Notes: generated by a model not told the origin, from the sequence alone. Numbered from the stretch's first letter, positions 1 through 8,487 are shown. The stretch is DNA of 41,222 nt from CAZPAN01 sp964581165 (GCA_964581165.1 CAZOMM010000005.1:1-41222); one strand, 5' to 3'. Made by a program: numbers and translations.

Positions 1-2
1 TC

Positions 3-53
3 AAGATCAACGGCGTAGAAATCTTGGCGGCGAGCGACTTCTTCCTCGCCTGA
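3..53 (+). CDS. Possible 3' end of an upstream gene (partial)
   Basis: One frame is open from the window edge to a TGA at 51-53 and would encode the tail KINGVEILAASDFFLA. The other two forward frames also lack strong evidence, so this is only the most protein-like reading of the first 53 bases. No family can be assigned from 16 residues. The downstream gene starts 88 bases later on the same strand, so the two could be co-transcribed. Confidence 0.3.
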   Translation, partial: KINGVEILAASDFFLA

Positions 54-141
54 GCGCGCAAGAAATTTTTTGCTCAGTGGAGGAAGTCCCACAAGTGAGT
101 TGATTGTTCGAGTTTATTTGTGAATGTATGGAGGTGGATGA

Positions 142-1182
142 TTGTCCAAGCTTATTACCATGGCCCCAGGTGTTGCGCTTTGCCTCATCTTGGCTATTCC
201 ATGTTGGTATCTCGGAACTTTAGTTCCAGTGGTTGGTGGTCCTGTATTTGCCATTTTGCTTGGGATGTTAATTTCCATTTTTTGGAAGAGTCACGGCAAG
301 GCAAAATCTGGAATTGGATTTACCTCTAAGTATGTGCTTCAAATGGCTGTGGTTTTGCTTGGTTTTGGACTCAATCTAAATCAGATTGCTCAGGTCGGTT
401 CGCTTTCGCTCCCCATTATTCTTAGCACCATTGCAACTGCCCTAATTGTTGCATTTGTTGTAAGTAAGGCGCTTAGGATTCCTGGAAAGATTGCCACCTT
501 GATAGGCGTTGGCTCATCTATTTGTGGAGGATCAGCCATAGCTGCCACAGCGCCTGTTATTAAGGCAAAGGACGAAAATGTCGCCCAGGCAATATCGGTG
601 ATCTTTTTGTTCAATGTTATTGCCGCTTTAGTCTTTCCAACACTCGGTGGCTGGTTGGGGCTTTCTAATGAGGGGTTTGGTTTGTTTGCAGGAACTGCTG
701 TAAACGATACATCCTCTGTAACTGCTGCAGCTTCTGCTTGGGATGGTATGCATTCAGGATCAAATTCTCTCGATTATGCAACCATCGTAAAACTCACTAG
801 AACACTTGCAATTATTCCCATAACTTTAGTTTTAGCAATTTGGGTGTCATATCGAGAGAGAAAGACTCTTGGTCAAAGTGGTGGAAGCGCAGTTGCCGGC
901 TTTAGTCTGCGCAAGTCTTTCCCCTTATTCATTCTCTTTTTTCTTGTAGCTGCTGCAATAACAAGTATTTGTGTATCGATGGGTGTAAGCGATGAGCTGT
1001 TTGATCCACTGACTTGGCTCGCAAAGTTTTGCATCATCATGGCCATGACCGCAATTGGGCTAAACACAGACATAGTTAAGCTAGTTAAAAGCGGGGCCAA
1101 GCCTTTACTTTTGGGACTATGCTGCTGGGTCTGCATTGCTGCTATGAGCCTATTTATGCAGCACCTATTAGGGATGTACTAG
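142..1182 (+). CDS. yeiH: YeiH/UPF0324-family putative sulfate exporter
   Basis: A 346-residue integral membrane protein of the YeiH (UPF0324, Cons_hypoth698) family, whose members are usually annotated as putative sulfate or sulfonate exporters; transport has not been shown for this protein. About ten hydrophobic segments are visible. The family-typical glycine-rich stretch GVGSSICGGSAIAA lies near residues 121-134, and GTAVNDTSSVTAA near residues 185-197. Length matches the family (about 330-350). The start is a TTG at 142, chosen because GGAGGTGG at 130-137 is correctly spaced before it; the ATG at 138 is in another frame, and an in-frame ATG at 160 would cut off the first six residues. 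It faces away from possible upstream DNA and converges with the MoxR operon. Family call is firm, substrate is not. Confidence 0.85.
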   Translation: MSKLITMAPGVALCLILAIPCWYLGTLVPVVGGPVFAILLGMLISIFWKSHGKAKSGIGFTSKYVLQMAVVLLGFGLNLNQIAQVGSLSLPIILSTIATALIVAFVVSKALRIPGKIATLIGVGSSICGGSAIAATAPVIKAKDENVAQAISVIFLFNVIAALVFPTLGGWLGLSNEGFGLFAGTAVNDTSSVTAAASAWDGMHSGSNSLDYATIVKLTRTLAIIPITLVLAIWVSYRERKTLGQSGGSAVAGFSLRKSFPLFILFFLVAAAITSICVSMGVSDELFDPLTWLAKFCIIMAMTAIGLNTDIVKLVKSGAKPLLLGLCCWVCIAAMSLFMQHLLGMY

Positions 1183-1282
1183 AGATGTTCTAATACCAAG
1201 AACGTTCCAGCACTAGGAAAGGGATGTTCCAGTACCAGAGATGTCCCGGCACTACTAGAGATGTTCCAGCACTAGGAACGTA
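1183..1282. repeat. Degenerate short repeats between convergent genes
   Basis: The spacer between the YeiH-family gene and the MoxR gene is built from several imperfect copies of a unit resembling GATGTTCCAGCACTAG, for example near 1193, 1222, 1239 and 1258. No T-tract hairpin terminator is evident. The unit is not seen elsewhere in the window. Confidence 0.6.
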
Positions 1283-2899
1283 CTAGAAATTTGGCAAGCC
1301 CAATCCTTCGATGCGCTCCATAATGTCTTTGCGGTGCTCGTCTACCATTAGGCTTTCGTTGTGGGCAAAATAGCTATCACTTCCAAATTCATTTACAAAG
1401 CGAGAACAGGCCCTGCGAGAAGTCATCTCTGTAACGAATATCACCGACTCACTGCGCTGCCCATAAACTCTATCCATAAAAGCAAAGGCATTGTCGATCA
1501 TCCGTGAGCAATTGCTGTTGGCTCTCTTAAATGTCTCCGCCCTAGATGCATAATCCCGCGAGATGTGGTCAAAGATCTCTTTGTTGGAGCTGACACTCGC
1601 ATCTGCATTCATGCTAAGGCTGGCACTCGTATCCGTATCTGTACCTATATCCATGCCGAAGCTGGCACCCGTATCTTTGCTGGAGTCGCTGCCCACATTC
1701 TCAAGAGCTCCTTGGCGCAGATCGCGGAGCATATCAATTGATCTTGTAAGCTTACGGATCTCGACATGTCCAGCAGTTCCAGACCCCAGCCTTCGAGTAA
1801 GCTCCGACTCCTTGCTTGAAATTGCCTCGGACAGAGCTTCTGTAACATCTGCGCCACTAGCAAGCTGTTCCTTAATGTTGCGCAGGATGTCTCTAACATT
1901 CATCAAGATATCCTTGAGTTCAAGATTTTCTGAAAGACTGCCTGAGAGTGAATCTAGAATCAAACCAATTAGAGCAATGCGCTCATCAAACTCTGCAGAT
2001 CTCGCTCTCTGCTCAATTTCTGATCCCGCATCTCCTGCCAGAATCCCATCTACGTTGTAGTCGCTGCGGTACTTTTCGAAAAGTCTGTAATAGGCTCCAA
2101 ATCGCTCAGCTATCTCGGGATCCTGAATAAACTGTGTAATCAGATCTAGGTTTACAGACTTGTTGAGCCTCTCGTTTACTTGAATCATCGCAGAAAGATC
2201 ATCCCAGCCTCGCGCTGTAGCAAAACTCTTACCTGCAGGTGTTTGCTGAATAGAGTAAAAGCAGTCTTTACGAATCTCCAAGAAAGATAGAACGCTTGGA
2301 TGTACCCCTGCATTTAAGGCATAGGATCGCCAAGCATGATAGTCTGGCTCAACCTCGATGCGGCGCATCCTATCTAGTGTCACAACGTCAAACTCATGAA
2401 CCGACCTGTTGTACTCGGGAGGATTTCCCGCACAAACTACAACCCAATCCTTTGGAACCTTATGTCTACCAAAGGTCTTGTGCTGCAAAAACTGAAGCAT
2501 AGAGGGATAGAGAGTTTCAGACACGCAATTAATCTCATCTAGAAAAAGGATTCCTTTTCGGAGTCCTGTTTCACGCATATAGTCATAAATTGATGCGATT
2601 ATCTCGCTCATAGTATATTCAGATGCGTCATATTCAAACCCTTCAAAGTTTTCGTGAACAATAAAGGGAAGTCCAAGAGCACTTTGGCGAGTGTGATGAG
2701 TCATAGAGTAGGAGACAATTCCGATACCTAGCTCATCTGCTACCTGCGTCATAATTGCAGTCTTGCCAATTCCTGGAGCTCCTATCAAAAACAGAGGTCT
2801 TTGCTGAGCAGCCGGAATAAGACTAAGACCCGATTCATCCGTGGCCAAATAAGCTTCTACTGTGTCTGCAAGCTGCTGTTTTGCTTCTGCGATATTCAT
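1283..2899 (-). CDS. MoxR-type AAA+ ATPase
   Basis: A 538-residue cytosolic AAA+ ATPase of the MoxR type. The Walker A motif GAPGIGKT lies near residues 40-47 and the Walker B motif ILFLDEIN near residues 116-123. A sensor-1-like stretch CAGNPPEYN follows near 156-164, and an arginine-rich RMRRIEVEP comes after it. The AAA core takes about the first 300 residues. The remaining 240 are unusual for MoxR: predominantly helical, with a Ser/Asp/Thr-rich low-complexity part near residues 400-440. MoxR ATPases typically remodel or load cofactors onto partner proteins together with a VWA protein, and here the VWA gene is immediately upstream, overlapping by four bases (ATGA), so translational coupling is likely. 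Function in this operon is inferred; target unknown. Confidence 0.85.
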   Translation of the reverse strand: MNIAEAKQQLADTVEAYLATDESGLSLIPAAQQRPLFLIGAPGIGKTAIMTQVADELGIGIVSYSMTHHTRQSALGLPFIVHENFEGFEYDASEYTMSEIIASIYDYMRETGLRKGILFLDEINCVSETLYPSMLQFLQHKTFGRHKVPKDWVVVCAGNPPEYNRSVHEFDVVTLDRMRRIEVEPDYHAWRSYALNAGVHPSVLSFLEIRKDCFYSIQQTPAGKSFATARGWDDLSAMIQVNERLNKSVNLDLITQFIQDPEIAERFGAYYRLFEKYRSDYNVDGILAGDAGSEIEQRARSAEFDERIALIGLILDSLSGSLSENLELKDILMNVRDILRNIKEQLASGADVTEALSEAISSKESELTRRLGSGTAGHVEIRKLTRSIDMLRDLRQGALENVGSDSSKDTGASFGMDIGTDTDTSASLSMNADASVSSNKEIFDHISRDYASRAETFKRANSNCSRMIDNAFAFMDRVYGQRSESVIFVTEMTSRRACSRFVNEFGSDSYFAHNESLMVDEHRKDIMERIEGLGLPNF

Positions 2900-4632
2900 T
2901 TGACTTTCCTTAGGGTATCTTCATCGATAAGCACTTTCATAGCCCATGGTGGCACTCGTGTGCTTTTTACTCCATCGTCCATAAAAACGAAGGCTGTCTT
3001 AAAACTAGGCATCTTTTCTGGAAACGTTCCAAAGCCATCTGTAAAGTAGACAAGGCCCGAAAGATCTTCGAACTCGCCCTCGTCTACAAGCTTTTCTACA
3101 TACTCAAACACCGGTCTAAAATCAGTTCCGCCAAATCCTCGAACTTCAAACGAAGTCGTATATCTCTCGAGATCTGCGGGGCTTGTGATTTTTGTATCGG
3201 TTTGAATCTCTGCATCGCATTGAACGATATGCACATTAATGCGGCTTCCAAAAGTGCCTGTATCATGCAAAATCTCAAAAGTCTTCTCTAAAAACATTGT
3301 TACAAGTTCTCCAGAGCAAGACTGGGATGTATCTATTGCAATTACAAACTCTCTCACTGAATGATTTTCGACATATTCAAGAGGCTCAACTAAAGGCATG
3401 TTGCCGTAGTGCTCGAGTCCATAGTTGTAAAAGATGTAATCAAATGAGTCGTCGTCTATTTTCATCTCCTCAGAAGGGGCTGCAAATCTTCTGAGGAAAT
3501 CTCCGTAGTTAATCTGTTTTCTGTTAGCGAGCCTTAGATTTGCAACAAAGGAACCTGCTTGAGATCCCCATCCTTTGGAGAAAGATTCCAGATCCATCTC
3601 AACCTGGCGACTAATCTCTTCCCAAGCCTCTTGAGCTTGGGAAAGATCTTCTTTTAGCGAAAGCTTCCATAGCTGCAGATTTTCATCTTCTTGAGAGCCA
3701 TCAGCATCTGAGGNNNNNNNNNNNNNNNNNNNNNNNNNNNNNNNNNNNNNNNNNNNNNNNNNNNNNNNNNNNNNNNNNNNNNNNNNNNNNNNNNNNNNNN
3801 NNNNNNNNNNNNNAGTTGCGGAGTCTGCATCGCTCGTAGAGTCTGCATTGATTGGGGAACCCATATTGCTCGTAAAGCCCGTTTTGGCACAGGAGTCAAA
3901 ACAATCCTCGCAATGATGAGCTGGATCTTCAGTAGCATGTGGACTTTCGGTTTGCTTTAAGGATTCCTCATCAACGGCATCTTCATCGTCTAGGCCAATT
4001 TTCCATCTAGAGTGATCGTCTCTGGTAAACAATTGTTCGAGATCCCAGAGCTTTGGCTCGTATAAGCCATAACGATCTCTTAGAGCCTGATCTTGCCTAG
4101 ATCCAGAAATTGCACGATAAAGCCTAAAAGCGTTTAGCTCCCCAAGTTGACTGCGCAGAGCCTCAAGTTCCTCAAGCCTTTGCTGATCGTGCTGGCTTGG
4201 AAATCGCCTAGCTGCAATCTCAATGCAGATAGCCTCAGTTGCGATATCGCAGGACAACCACCACGAAGCTCCATCGCTTCTATCATCGACAAAGGGATGT
4301 CTAAGGATGCAGTGCAAGATCATATGCAGGTAGTCGCGGATTAGCTCATTTGCATCTGTTTTAAAACGGAGAATAGTGCTTAGCGCTTCAAATCCGGCTG
4401 AAATCCCATCTGTAGACAGAGTCCTAGAAAAGGATCCGTTTATAAAGGGCATCTTCCAAAGTGCAGCATCAAGAAAGCGATAAGCCATCATCAGCGAAAC
4501 CCTACATTCACCTAGGATTTCGCTGGCTAGATCTTTCATTTCTCCATCAAGGATTTGGCTGTGGTATGTTTTGTCGCTCTCACTCATATGCTCTTGCTTA
4601 TATCCGCTCTCACTCAGACCACTTCCGCTCAC
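2896..4632 (-). CDS. DUF2201-type VWA protein with metallopeptidase-like N-domain (interrupted by gap)
   Basis: A protein of at least 578 residues carrying two recognisable parts. The N-terminal part resembles the putative metallopeptidase domain of DUF2201 proteins; its helix reads HMILHCILRH, so the two histidines are present but the catalytic Glu of the usual HExxH is Met. The C-terminal part is a VWA-like domain with a MIDAS: DTSQS, then GGTD, then TDG. Between them lies an acidic Ser/Asp/Ala-rich linker, interrupted by 100 N (3714-3813), so the true length is unknown. The GTG at 4632 gives the longest reading. An in-frame ATG at 4587 is an equally good start, because the bases between them are repetitive. 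Gene order LRR-VWA-MoxR suggests one complex with the ATPase. Confidence 0.8.
   Translation of the reverse strand: MSGSGLSESGYKQEHMSESDKTYHSQILDGEMKDLASEILGECRVSLMMAYRFLDAALWKMPFINGSFSRTLSTDGISAGFEALSTILRFKTDANELIRDYLHMILHCILRHPFVDDRSDGASWWLSCDIATEAICIEIAARRFPSQHDQQRLEELEALRSQLGELNAFRLYRAISGSRQDQALRDRYGLYEPKLWDLEQLFTRDDHSRWKIGLDDEDAVDEESLKQTESPHATEDPAHHCEDCFDSCAKTGFTSNMGSPINADSTSDADSATXXXXXXXXXXXXXXXXXXXXXXXXXXXXXXXXXXSDADGSQEDENLQLWKLSLKEDLSQAQEAWEEISRQVEMDLESFSKGWGSQAGSFVANLRLANRKQINYGDFLRRFAAPSEEMKIDDDSFDYIFYNYGLEHYGNMPLVEPLEYVENHSVREFVIAIDTSQSCSGELVTMFLEKTFEILHDTGTFGSRINVHIVQCDAEIQTDTKITSPADLERYTTSFEVRGFGGTDFRPVFEYVEKLVDEGEFEDLSGLVYFTDGFGTFPEKMPSFKTAFVFMDDGVKSTRVPPWAMKVLIDEDTLRKVK
3714..3813. 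other. Assembly gap (100 N)
   Basis: Exactly 100 N, the conventional placeholder for a gap of unknown size. The flanks encode repeated Ser-Asp-Ala residues (SDADSAT on one side, SDADGSQ on the other, read on the minus strand). A repeat array that the assembly could not resolve is therefore the likely cause. The VWA gene stays in frame across the 100 N, but that has no bearing on its real length. Confidence 0.95.
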
Positions 4633-4660
4633 ATCTACTCACACTCATATACGCACCCGT

Positions 4661-7018
4661 TCATATGCTAAAGTCCAGCTCCACTGCGCCTCCAAAAAAG
4701 CGGCGCTTCATCTCAAGAAGATACCCTGTCATCTTGGTATCACCTTTAGCACTCACTGCATCGATAGCCTTGCCTATGTTATTTGAATCCAAGATGCCCA
4801 GATCCATCATTCGCTCAAAACCTTCTGTGTAGTCGTTTAGGGCAAAGGCCACACAGATGCGAGTAAGGTAGTGATCAAAAAACACCAAATAACGCTCTTT
4901 AGCTGTATCAGACAAAAAGAGCGGATCTGACAGACGAGAAATCGACATGCGTGATCGAATATAAAGATCCTTGGTGTAATAGACTGCTGCATCGGAGTAG
5001 TGAAACAAAGTTTCTGCATCCAAGCGGCCACCAGCAAAGCTATTGGCAACCGAAGTCTTATCGAGCGTTTCTGCCGGAAAGACAATCTCTGCCCTTGTGT
5101 GATTATCCACGGCTTTGGCAAGTTGAATGATGATTCGATGCACGGAACCGTCCACGGGTATGCCACGAAAACCACTGTAGCTCACCTGCGAGTGTAGACG
5201 CAGCGTTTCAATTCCTCTTGCACCACAAAAAGCGTAAGGGCCAATTGAAGAAACCTCAGAAGGAACCGTCACATCTGTGTCTGGTCCTACATACATCAAT
5301 ACCGAGGCTCCGCTAGGCATTGCTATATCTCCTAGAGCTAGCATATCTGGTTCGGCAGATTTGGAGGCCAACCTAGCTGATTCTCTCTCACAAAGAAGGC
5401 CAGACTCCAAAAAATAACCAGGACACTCAGGATCTACCTGCACATCAGTAAGCATTGAGATCCGCACCTTTCGATTAATGCTTCTGCAGATAAAAGGTGT
5501 TCGTCCCATGCTTTTGAATCCCTTGGGGATTTTTAGATTGGAGAGGGGAGAGTCGGCAAAGGCCTCATCTCCTATAGTTTCGAGCGTGTCTGGAAAATCG
5601 GCATGAGTAAGAACTGGACAAGACTTAAAAGCCTCATCTCCAATGGATCTAAGCTTCTCGGGTAAAGACACAGACCTTATGGATTGATGTCCCAAAAAGG
5701 CAGCCTTGCCAATGGAGACAGTTCCCGATTGAATCGTTAAATTGCTTGCAGATTCATCGACCATCTCAAAAAGCTCAAGTTCGCAGTCTGTTTCTGTTTG
5801 GCTGCTTTGGTTGCTTTGACCATCCTGATTGGCCTGACTGCTTTGATTGCTTTGGCAGGTTTGGCTATCCTGGCCGCCCTGGCTGGCCTGGTTGCCTTGA
5901 TTACCCTGACCGCTTTGGCCGCCCTGGCTGCTATGGCTGGCCTGACCGCCCTGGCTGCTATGGCTGGCCTGACCGCCCTGGCTGCTTTGACCGCCCTGAC
6001 CGCTGGGCTTTCTGCGATAAAGAGCTCCATCTGCAACTGCAATCAACTGGTTTTGCTCATCTATTTGCAAGAGTTCTGGATTTGCAGAGAGCCGAGACGA
6101 GAGCGGTGTAGAGCCAAAGGCTGCATGGCCGATTTCACGCACACTCGAGGGCAGAAATATATTTTCGAGAGCAGTCTTTGCAAAAGCCTCCTCGCCTATA
6201 CTTTGCAGACCATCTACAAGCTGGACTTTCCCTAGATCCTGACATTGATAAAAGGCTCGATTGGCAATACGTTTAAGCGAATGAGGGAACTCAAGGGCTT
6301 TAAGCCCGCTCGCAGCAAATGCAAAAGATCCAATTTCTTCCAAGCCCTCAGAAAACTTAATTTGCTGCAGTGCCTTGTCGTAGGAAAAGGCTCTATCAGA
6401 AATTCTTTTACAAAAAGGCCTTAGCTCGTAATAAGCGCACTGAACAGCCATGGCTACCAGCTCAGAGCTATCAGCACTGTAAATTGCCAGGCCGTCGCTC
6501 GACAAATAGGGATTGCATGGATGAATAGATATCGACTCGAGTTCGCTTGAAAGCAAAAAAGTTGGCGAGACCGACTTTGTTCCCTTGCCCACCAAGAGTC
6601 TTTTAACAGGAATGTTAGATGTAAAAAGGTTTGAACCAATGGAGTCCAACATTCCGGGCAGTTGAAGCTCCTCAATAGATTCGCAGCCCCTGATCCAAAA
6701 GGCATCAAAATTGGAAAGATTTTCTGGAAGATAAAGACTGTGTAACTTGTAGCACTTCTCGAATGCCCTCGCGCCAATTTTGACTACACCCGATGGACAT
6801 CGAATAGACTCAACATCAGACAGAGACGCAAAGGCTCCCACGCCAATTTCTACTACCCAAAACCCGCCTATAGTTTCTGGAATCTCTAGATTGTTCGAAG
6901 CCGGCCTGCAAGCAGTTATGCAAATTCCACCATTTGGTGGATCAGGGCATTTCCATGAATATTCAGAGCCATCTTGGGCGGTAAATACTCCACGCGATGA
7001 TGCATTACTGTCCGTCAT
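4661..7018 (-). CDS. BspA-type leucine-rich-repeat protein, no signal peptide
   Basis: A 785-residue protein made largely of LRR_5 (BspA/TpLRR) repeats, recognisable by recurrent units such as IGARAFEKCYKLHSLYLP, IGSFAFAASGLKALEFP and IGDEAFKSCPVLTHADFP. Such repeats form curved binding surfaces. Residues about 338-408 are a Gln/Ser/Gly/Asn-rich low-complexity insertion between two LRR blocks. The last 110 residues are helical, without LRR character. Most BspA-like proteins are secreted, but this one has no N-terminal hydrophobic signal, no membrane segment and no sorting motif. With the VWA and MoxR genes downstream (28-base spacer), it is better seen as a cytosolic partner or recognition subunit of that pair. 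The ATG at 7018 lies in a repeated CATGCATCATC stretch and has only a weak ribosome site. Confidence 0.8.
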   Translation of the reverse strand: MTDSNASSRGVFTAQDGSEYSWKCPDPPNGGICITACRPASNNLEIPETIGGFWVVEIGVGAFASLSDVESIRCPSGVVKIGARAFEKCYKLHSLYLPENLSNFDAFWIRGCESIEELQLPGMLDSIGSNLFTSNIPVKRLLVGKGTKSVSPTFLLSSELESISIHPCNPYLSSDGLAIYSADSSELVAMAVQCAYYELRPFCKRISDRAFSYDKALQQIKFSEGLEEIGSFAFAASGLKALEFPHSLKRIANRAFYQCQDLGKVQLVDGLQSIGEEAFAKTALENIFLPSSVREIGHAAFGSTPLSSRLSANPELLQIDEQNQLIAVADGALYRRKPSGQGGQSSQGGQASHSSQGGQASHSSQGGQSGQGNQGNQASQGGQDSQTCQSNQSSQANQDGQSNQSSQTETDCELELFEMVDESASNLTIQSGTVSIGKAAFLGHQSIRSVSLPEKLRSIGDEAFKSCPVLTHADFPDTLETIGDEAFADSPLSNLKIPKGFKSMGRTPFICRSINRKVRISMLTDVQVDPECPGYFLESGLLCERESARLASKSAEPDMLALGDIAMPSGASVLMYVGPDTDVTVPSEVSSIGPYAFCGARGIETLRLHSQVSYSGFRGIPVDGSVHRIIIQLAKAVDNHTRAEIVFPAETLDKTSVANSFAGGRLDAETLFHYSDAAVYYTKDLYIRSRMSISRLSDPLFLSDTAKERYLVFFDHYLTRICVAFALNDYTEGFERMMDLGILDSNNIGKAIDAVSAKGDTKMTGYLLEMKRRFFGGAVELDFSI
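5796..6005 (-). repeat. Coding tandem repeats (Gln/Ser/Gly-rich) inside the LRR gene
   Basis: Imperfect 9-base and nearly perfect 27-base tandem units encode the Q/S/G/N-rich insertion, with residues such as SSQGGQASH repeated. The clearest 27-base copies lie between about 5914 and 5996. The repeats keep the reading frame. Because the units are multiples of three, copy-number change would lengthen or shorten the linker without breaking the protein. Confidence 0.8.
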
Positions 7019-7098
7019 GCATCATCGCCTACATTACTGCCTGCATGTACTGCTGCCTGCCATGCATCATCACTTGTCATGCATCATCGCCCGCCATC
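7018..7098. repeat. CATGCATCATC-type short repeats in spacer
   Basis: The 80-base spacer between the metallochaperone and LRR genes contains three near-copies of CATGCATCATC (near 7018, 7062 and 7078) mixed with CTGCCTGCATG-like units. The start codon of the LRR gene is inside the array. Confidence 0.6.
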
Positions 7099-7344
7099 TT
7101 AGCCAAAGAGTCCCTTTTTCTCGTATGGCTCCATGGCAAAGCTATTCACTGTGTAGCCAGTTGCTGCAATTGCTTTTCGGATGGCATCCTCGTCAAGTTC
7201 TACTTTTGAGATAATCACCGTCTGACCATCAGAATGCGACGATGTAACTTTTTTGACCTTGAAGTTCTTACGAATCGTATCGTTAATATGAGCCTCGCAC
7301 ATTCCACAACTCATGTCGTCGATACCTAGGGTGATCTTGTACAT
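7099..7344 (-). CDS. copZ: CopZ-like heavy-metal-associated (HMA) domain protein
   Basis: An 81-residue protein consisting of one HMA domain with the metal-binding loop MSCGMC at residues 13-18 (MxCxxC). The family binds Cu(I) or a related soft metal and hands it to a P-type ATPase or repressor. It is slightly longer than usual CopZ (about 70) through a charged tail. The AAAGGAGA ribosome site just upstream of the ATG at 7344 supports the start. No copper ATPase or CsoR/CopY gene is in the window, so the chaperone is orphaned here. A dyad upstream (7378-7396) is a candidate operator. HMA call is firm; copper rather than another metal is inferred. Confidence 0.85.
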   Translation of the reverse strand: MYKITLGIDDMSCGMCEAHINDTIRKNFKVKKVTSSHSDGQTVIISKVELDEDAIRKAIAATGYTVNSFAMEPYEKKGLFG

Positions 7345-7650
7345 ACAGGTCTCCTTTCGGAGCGAAAAACTGCCTAATTTAGTTAGACAGTCTAAACTCT
7401 CGTTAGCTAAGCGTTGTCCAAGTGTTGCCTAAGCGCTGGCTAAACGTTGGCTAAGCGCCTTCATTAAGAGTTCCTTAAAACCTGAATCTTTGTATCGGCA
7501 AGTATATCCGATGGCATATGAGCACAACTCAGCTTACCAGCGCCTTTGACTGCCTTTGACCGCAGACGGATTAAGCATCAAGCACAACAGGCAAGTAGGG
7601 CAATATAGGGGCTTCGACAATGTCACAAACAGCTACAGAAGGGAAGAAAT
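7345..7650. other. Divergent intergenic region between copZ-like and pyridoxamine kinase genes
   Basis: About 306 bases serving two divergent genes. It contains the dyad at 7378-7396 on the metallochaperone side, a run of degenerate CTAAGCGTTG-type units at about 7400-7460, and GAAGGGAAG just before the kinase start. No gene or RNA is recognisable in it. Confidence 0.6.
7378..7396. promoter_or_regulatory. Nested dyad, candidate metal-regulator operator
   Basis: TTTAG at 7378-7382 and CTAAA at 7392-7396 frame a 19-base imperfect palindrome. Inside it TTAGAC-A-GTCTAA (7383-7395) is a perfect dyad around one base. The layout resembles DtxR/MntR-type operators (known general pattern TTTAG...CTAAA) and sits 34 bases upstream of the metallochaperone start. 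Assignment to a regulator family is speculative. Confidence 0.4.
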
Positions 7651-8487
7651 ATGTCATACAAGCGAGTCTTAAGTATTCAGGATATATCCTGTGTGGGGCA
7701 GTGTTCTTTAACTGTTGCCTTGCCAATTATTTCTGCCTGCGGATTTGAGACTTCGATTATTCCCTCAGCTGTTTTGTCTACTCATACCGGTGGATTTACT
7801 GGTTACACAGTCAGAGATCTTTCTGAGGATATGCCTGCCATCAAAGACCACTGGATAAAAGAGGGCATTAATTTTGATGCCTTTTATACCGGATACCTTG
7901 GAACAGCAGAGCAGATAGATTATGTGCTAGACATTATGCAAAGCACTGCTAAGTCGGGGGCTATACGTTTTATCGATCCTGCGATGGCCGACAATGGTTC
8001 TTTGTATCCGGCTTTTGATATGGGCTATGTTGAGGCTATTCGTCGCCTTTGCAAGGGAGCCAACTATACACTCCCCAATATTACGGAGGCCTGCTTTTTA
8101 ACCGACACTGAATATAAGACTGAGTACGACGAAAGCTATGTGCTTGGGCTTATAGAAAAGATGTTGAATCTTGGTTGTGACAATGTGGTTCTTACGGGGG
8201 TTTCGTATAAGCCTGGTAGAACTGGAGTTGTAGTAGGAACACGTCAAGGCTGCTCCTATTATGAGCACAGGCTTATCTCAAAAGGTTGTCATGGAACAGG
8301 CGATGTTTATGCGTCGTCCTTTGTGGGAATGATGCTCAATGGACACGATGCCATGCAGGCTGCACAAATTGCTGCTGATTACACTGTTGAGTGCATCGAG
8401 TACACGCAAGAGGATCAGTCTCATTGGTATGGAGTTAAGTTTGAGCCGCTCATTCCAAACTTGGTCTCTAAGCTAAACCGCCGTTGA
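7651..8487 (+). CDS. pdxY: Pyridoxamine/pyridoxal kinase (PdxY-like)
   Basis: A 278-residue ribokinase-fold kinase that phosphorylates vitamin B6 vitamers in PLP salvage. The N-terminus SIQDISCVGQCSL and the segment THTGGFTGYT match the B6-binding side of the PdxK/PdxY group. The C-terminal anion-hole motif CHGTGDVYASSF, with the GTGD catalytic Asp near residue 217, is diagnostic of the superfamily. Length matches PdxY (about 280). GAAGGGAAG before the ATG at 7651 supports the start. The gene stands alone. PdxY is preferred over ThiD/PdxK because of the TGY...GYLGT pattern; the exact vitamer preference cannot be read from sequence. Confidence 0.85.
   Translation: MSYKRVLSIQDISCVGQCSLTVALPIISACGFETSIIPSAVLSTHTGGFTGYTVRDLSEDMPAIKDHWIKEGINFDAFYTGYLGTAEQIDYVLDIMQSTAKSGAIRFIDPAMADNGSLYPAFDMGYVEAIRRLCKGANYTLPNITEACFLTDTEYKTEYDESYVLGLIEKMLNLGCDNVVLTGVSYKPGRTGVVVGTRQGCSYYEHRLISKGCHGTGDVYASSFVGMMLNGHDAMQAAQIAADYTVECIEYTQEDQSHWYGVKFEPLIPNLVSKLNRR

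Noticed and set aside
1..53. Identification of the left-edge peptide as a GroES or DsrE-like C-terminus
   Set aside because: Sixteen residues give only chance-level similarity to either family, so no name is assigned.
5746..6235. Long open frames on the plus strand across the LRR gene's repeats
   Set aside because: They are by-products of a 27-base repeat with no stop in any frame. They lack ribosome sites, and the encoded Ala/Leu- or Gly/Cys-rich peptides have no recognisable features. The minus-strand LRR frame is clearly the gene.
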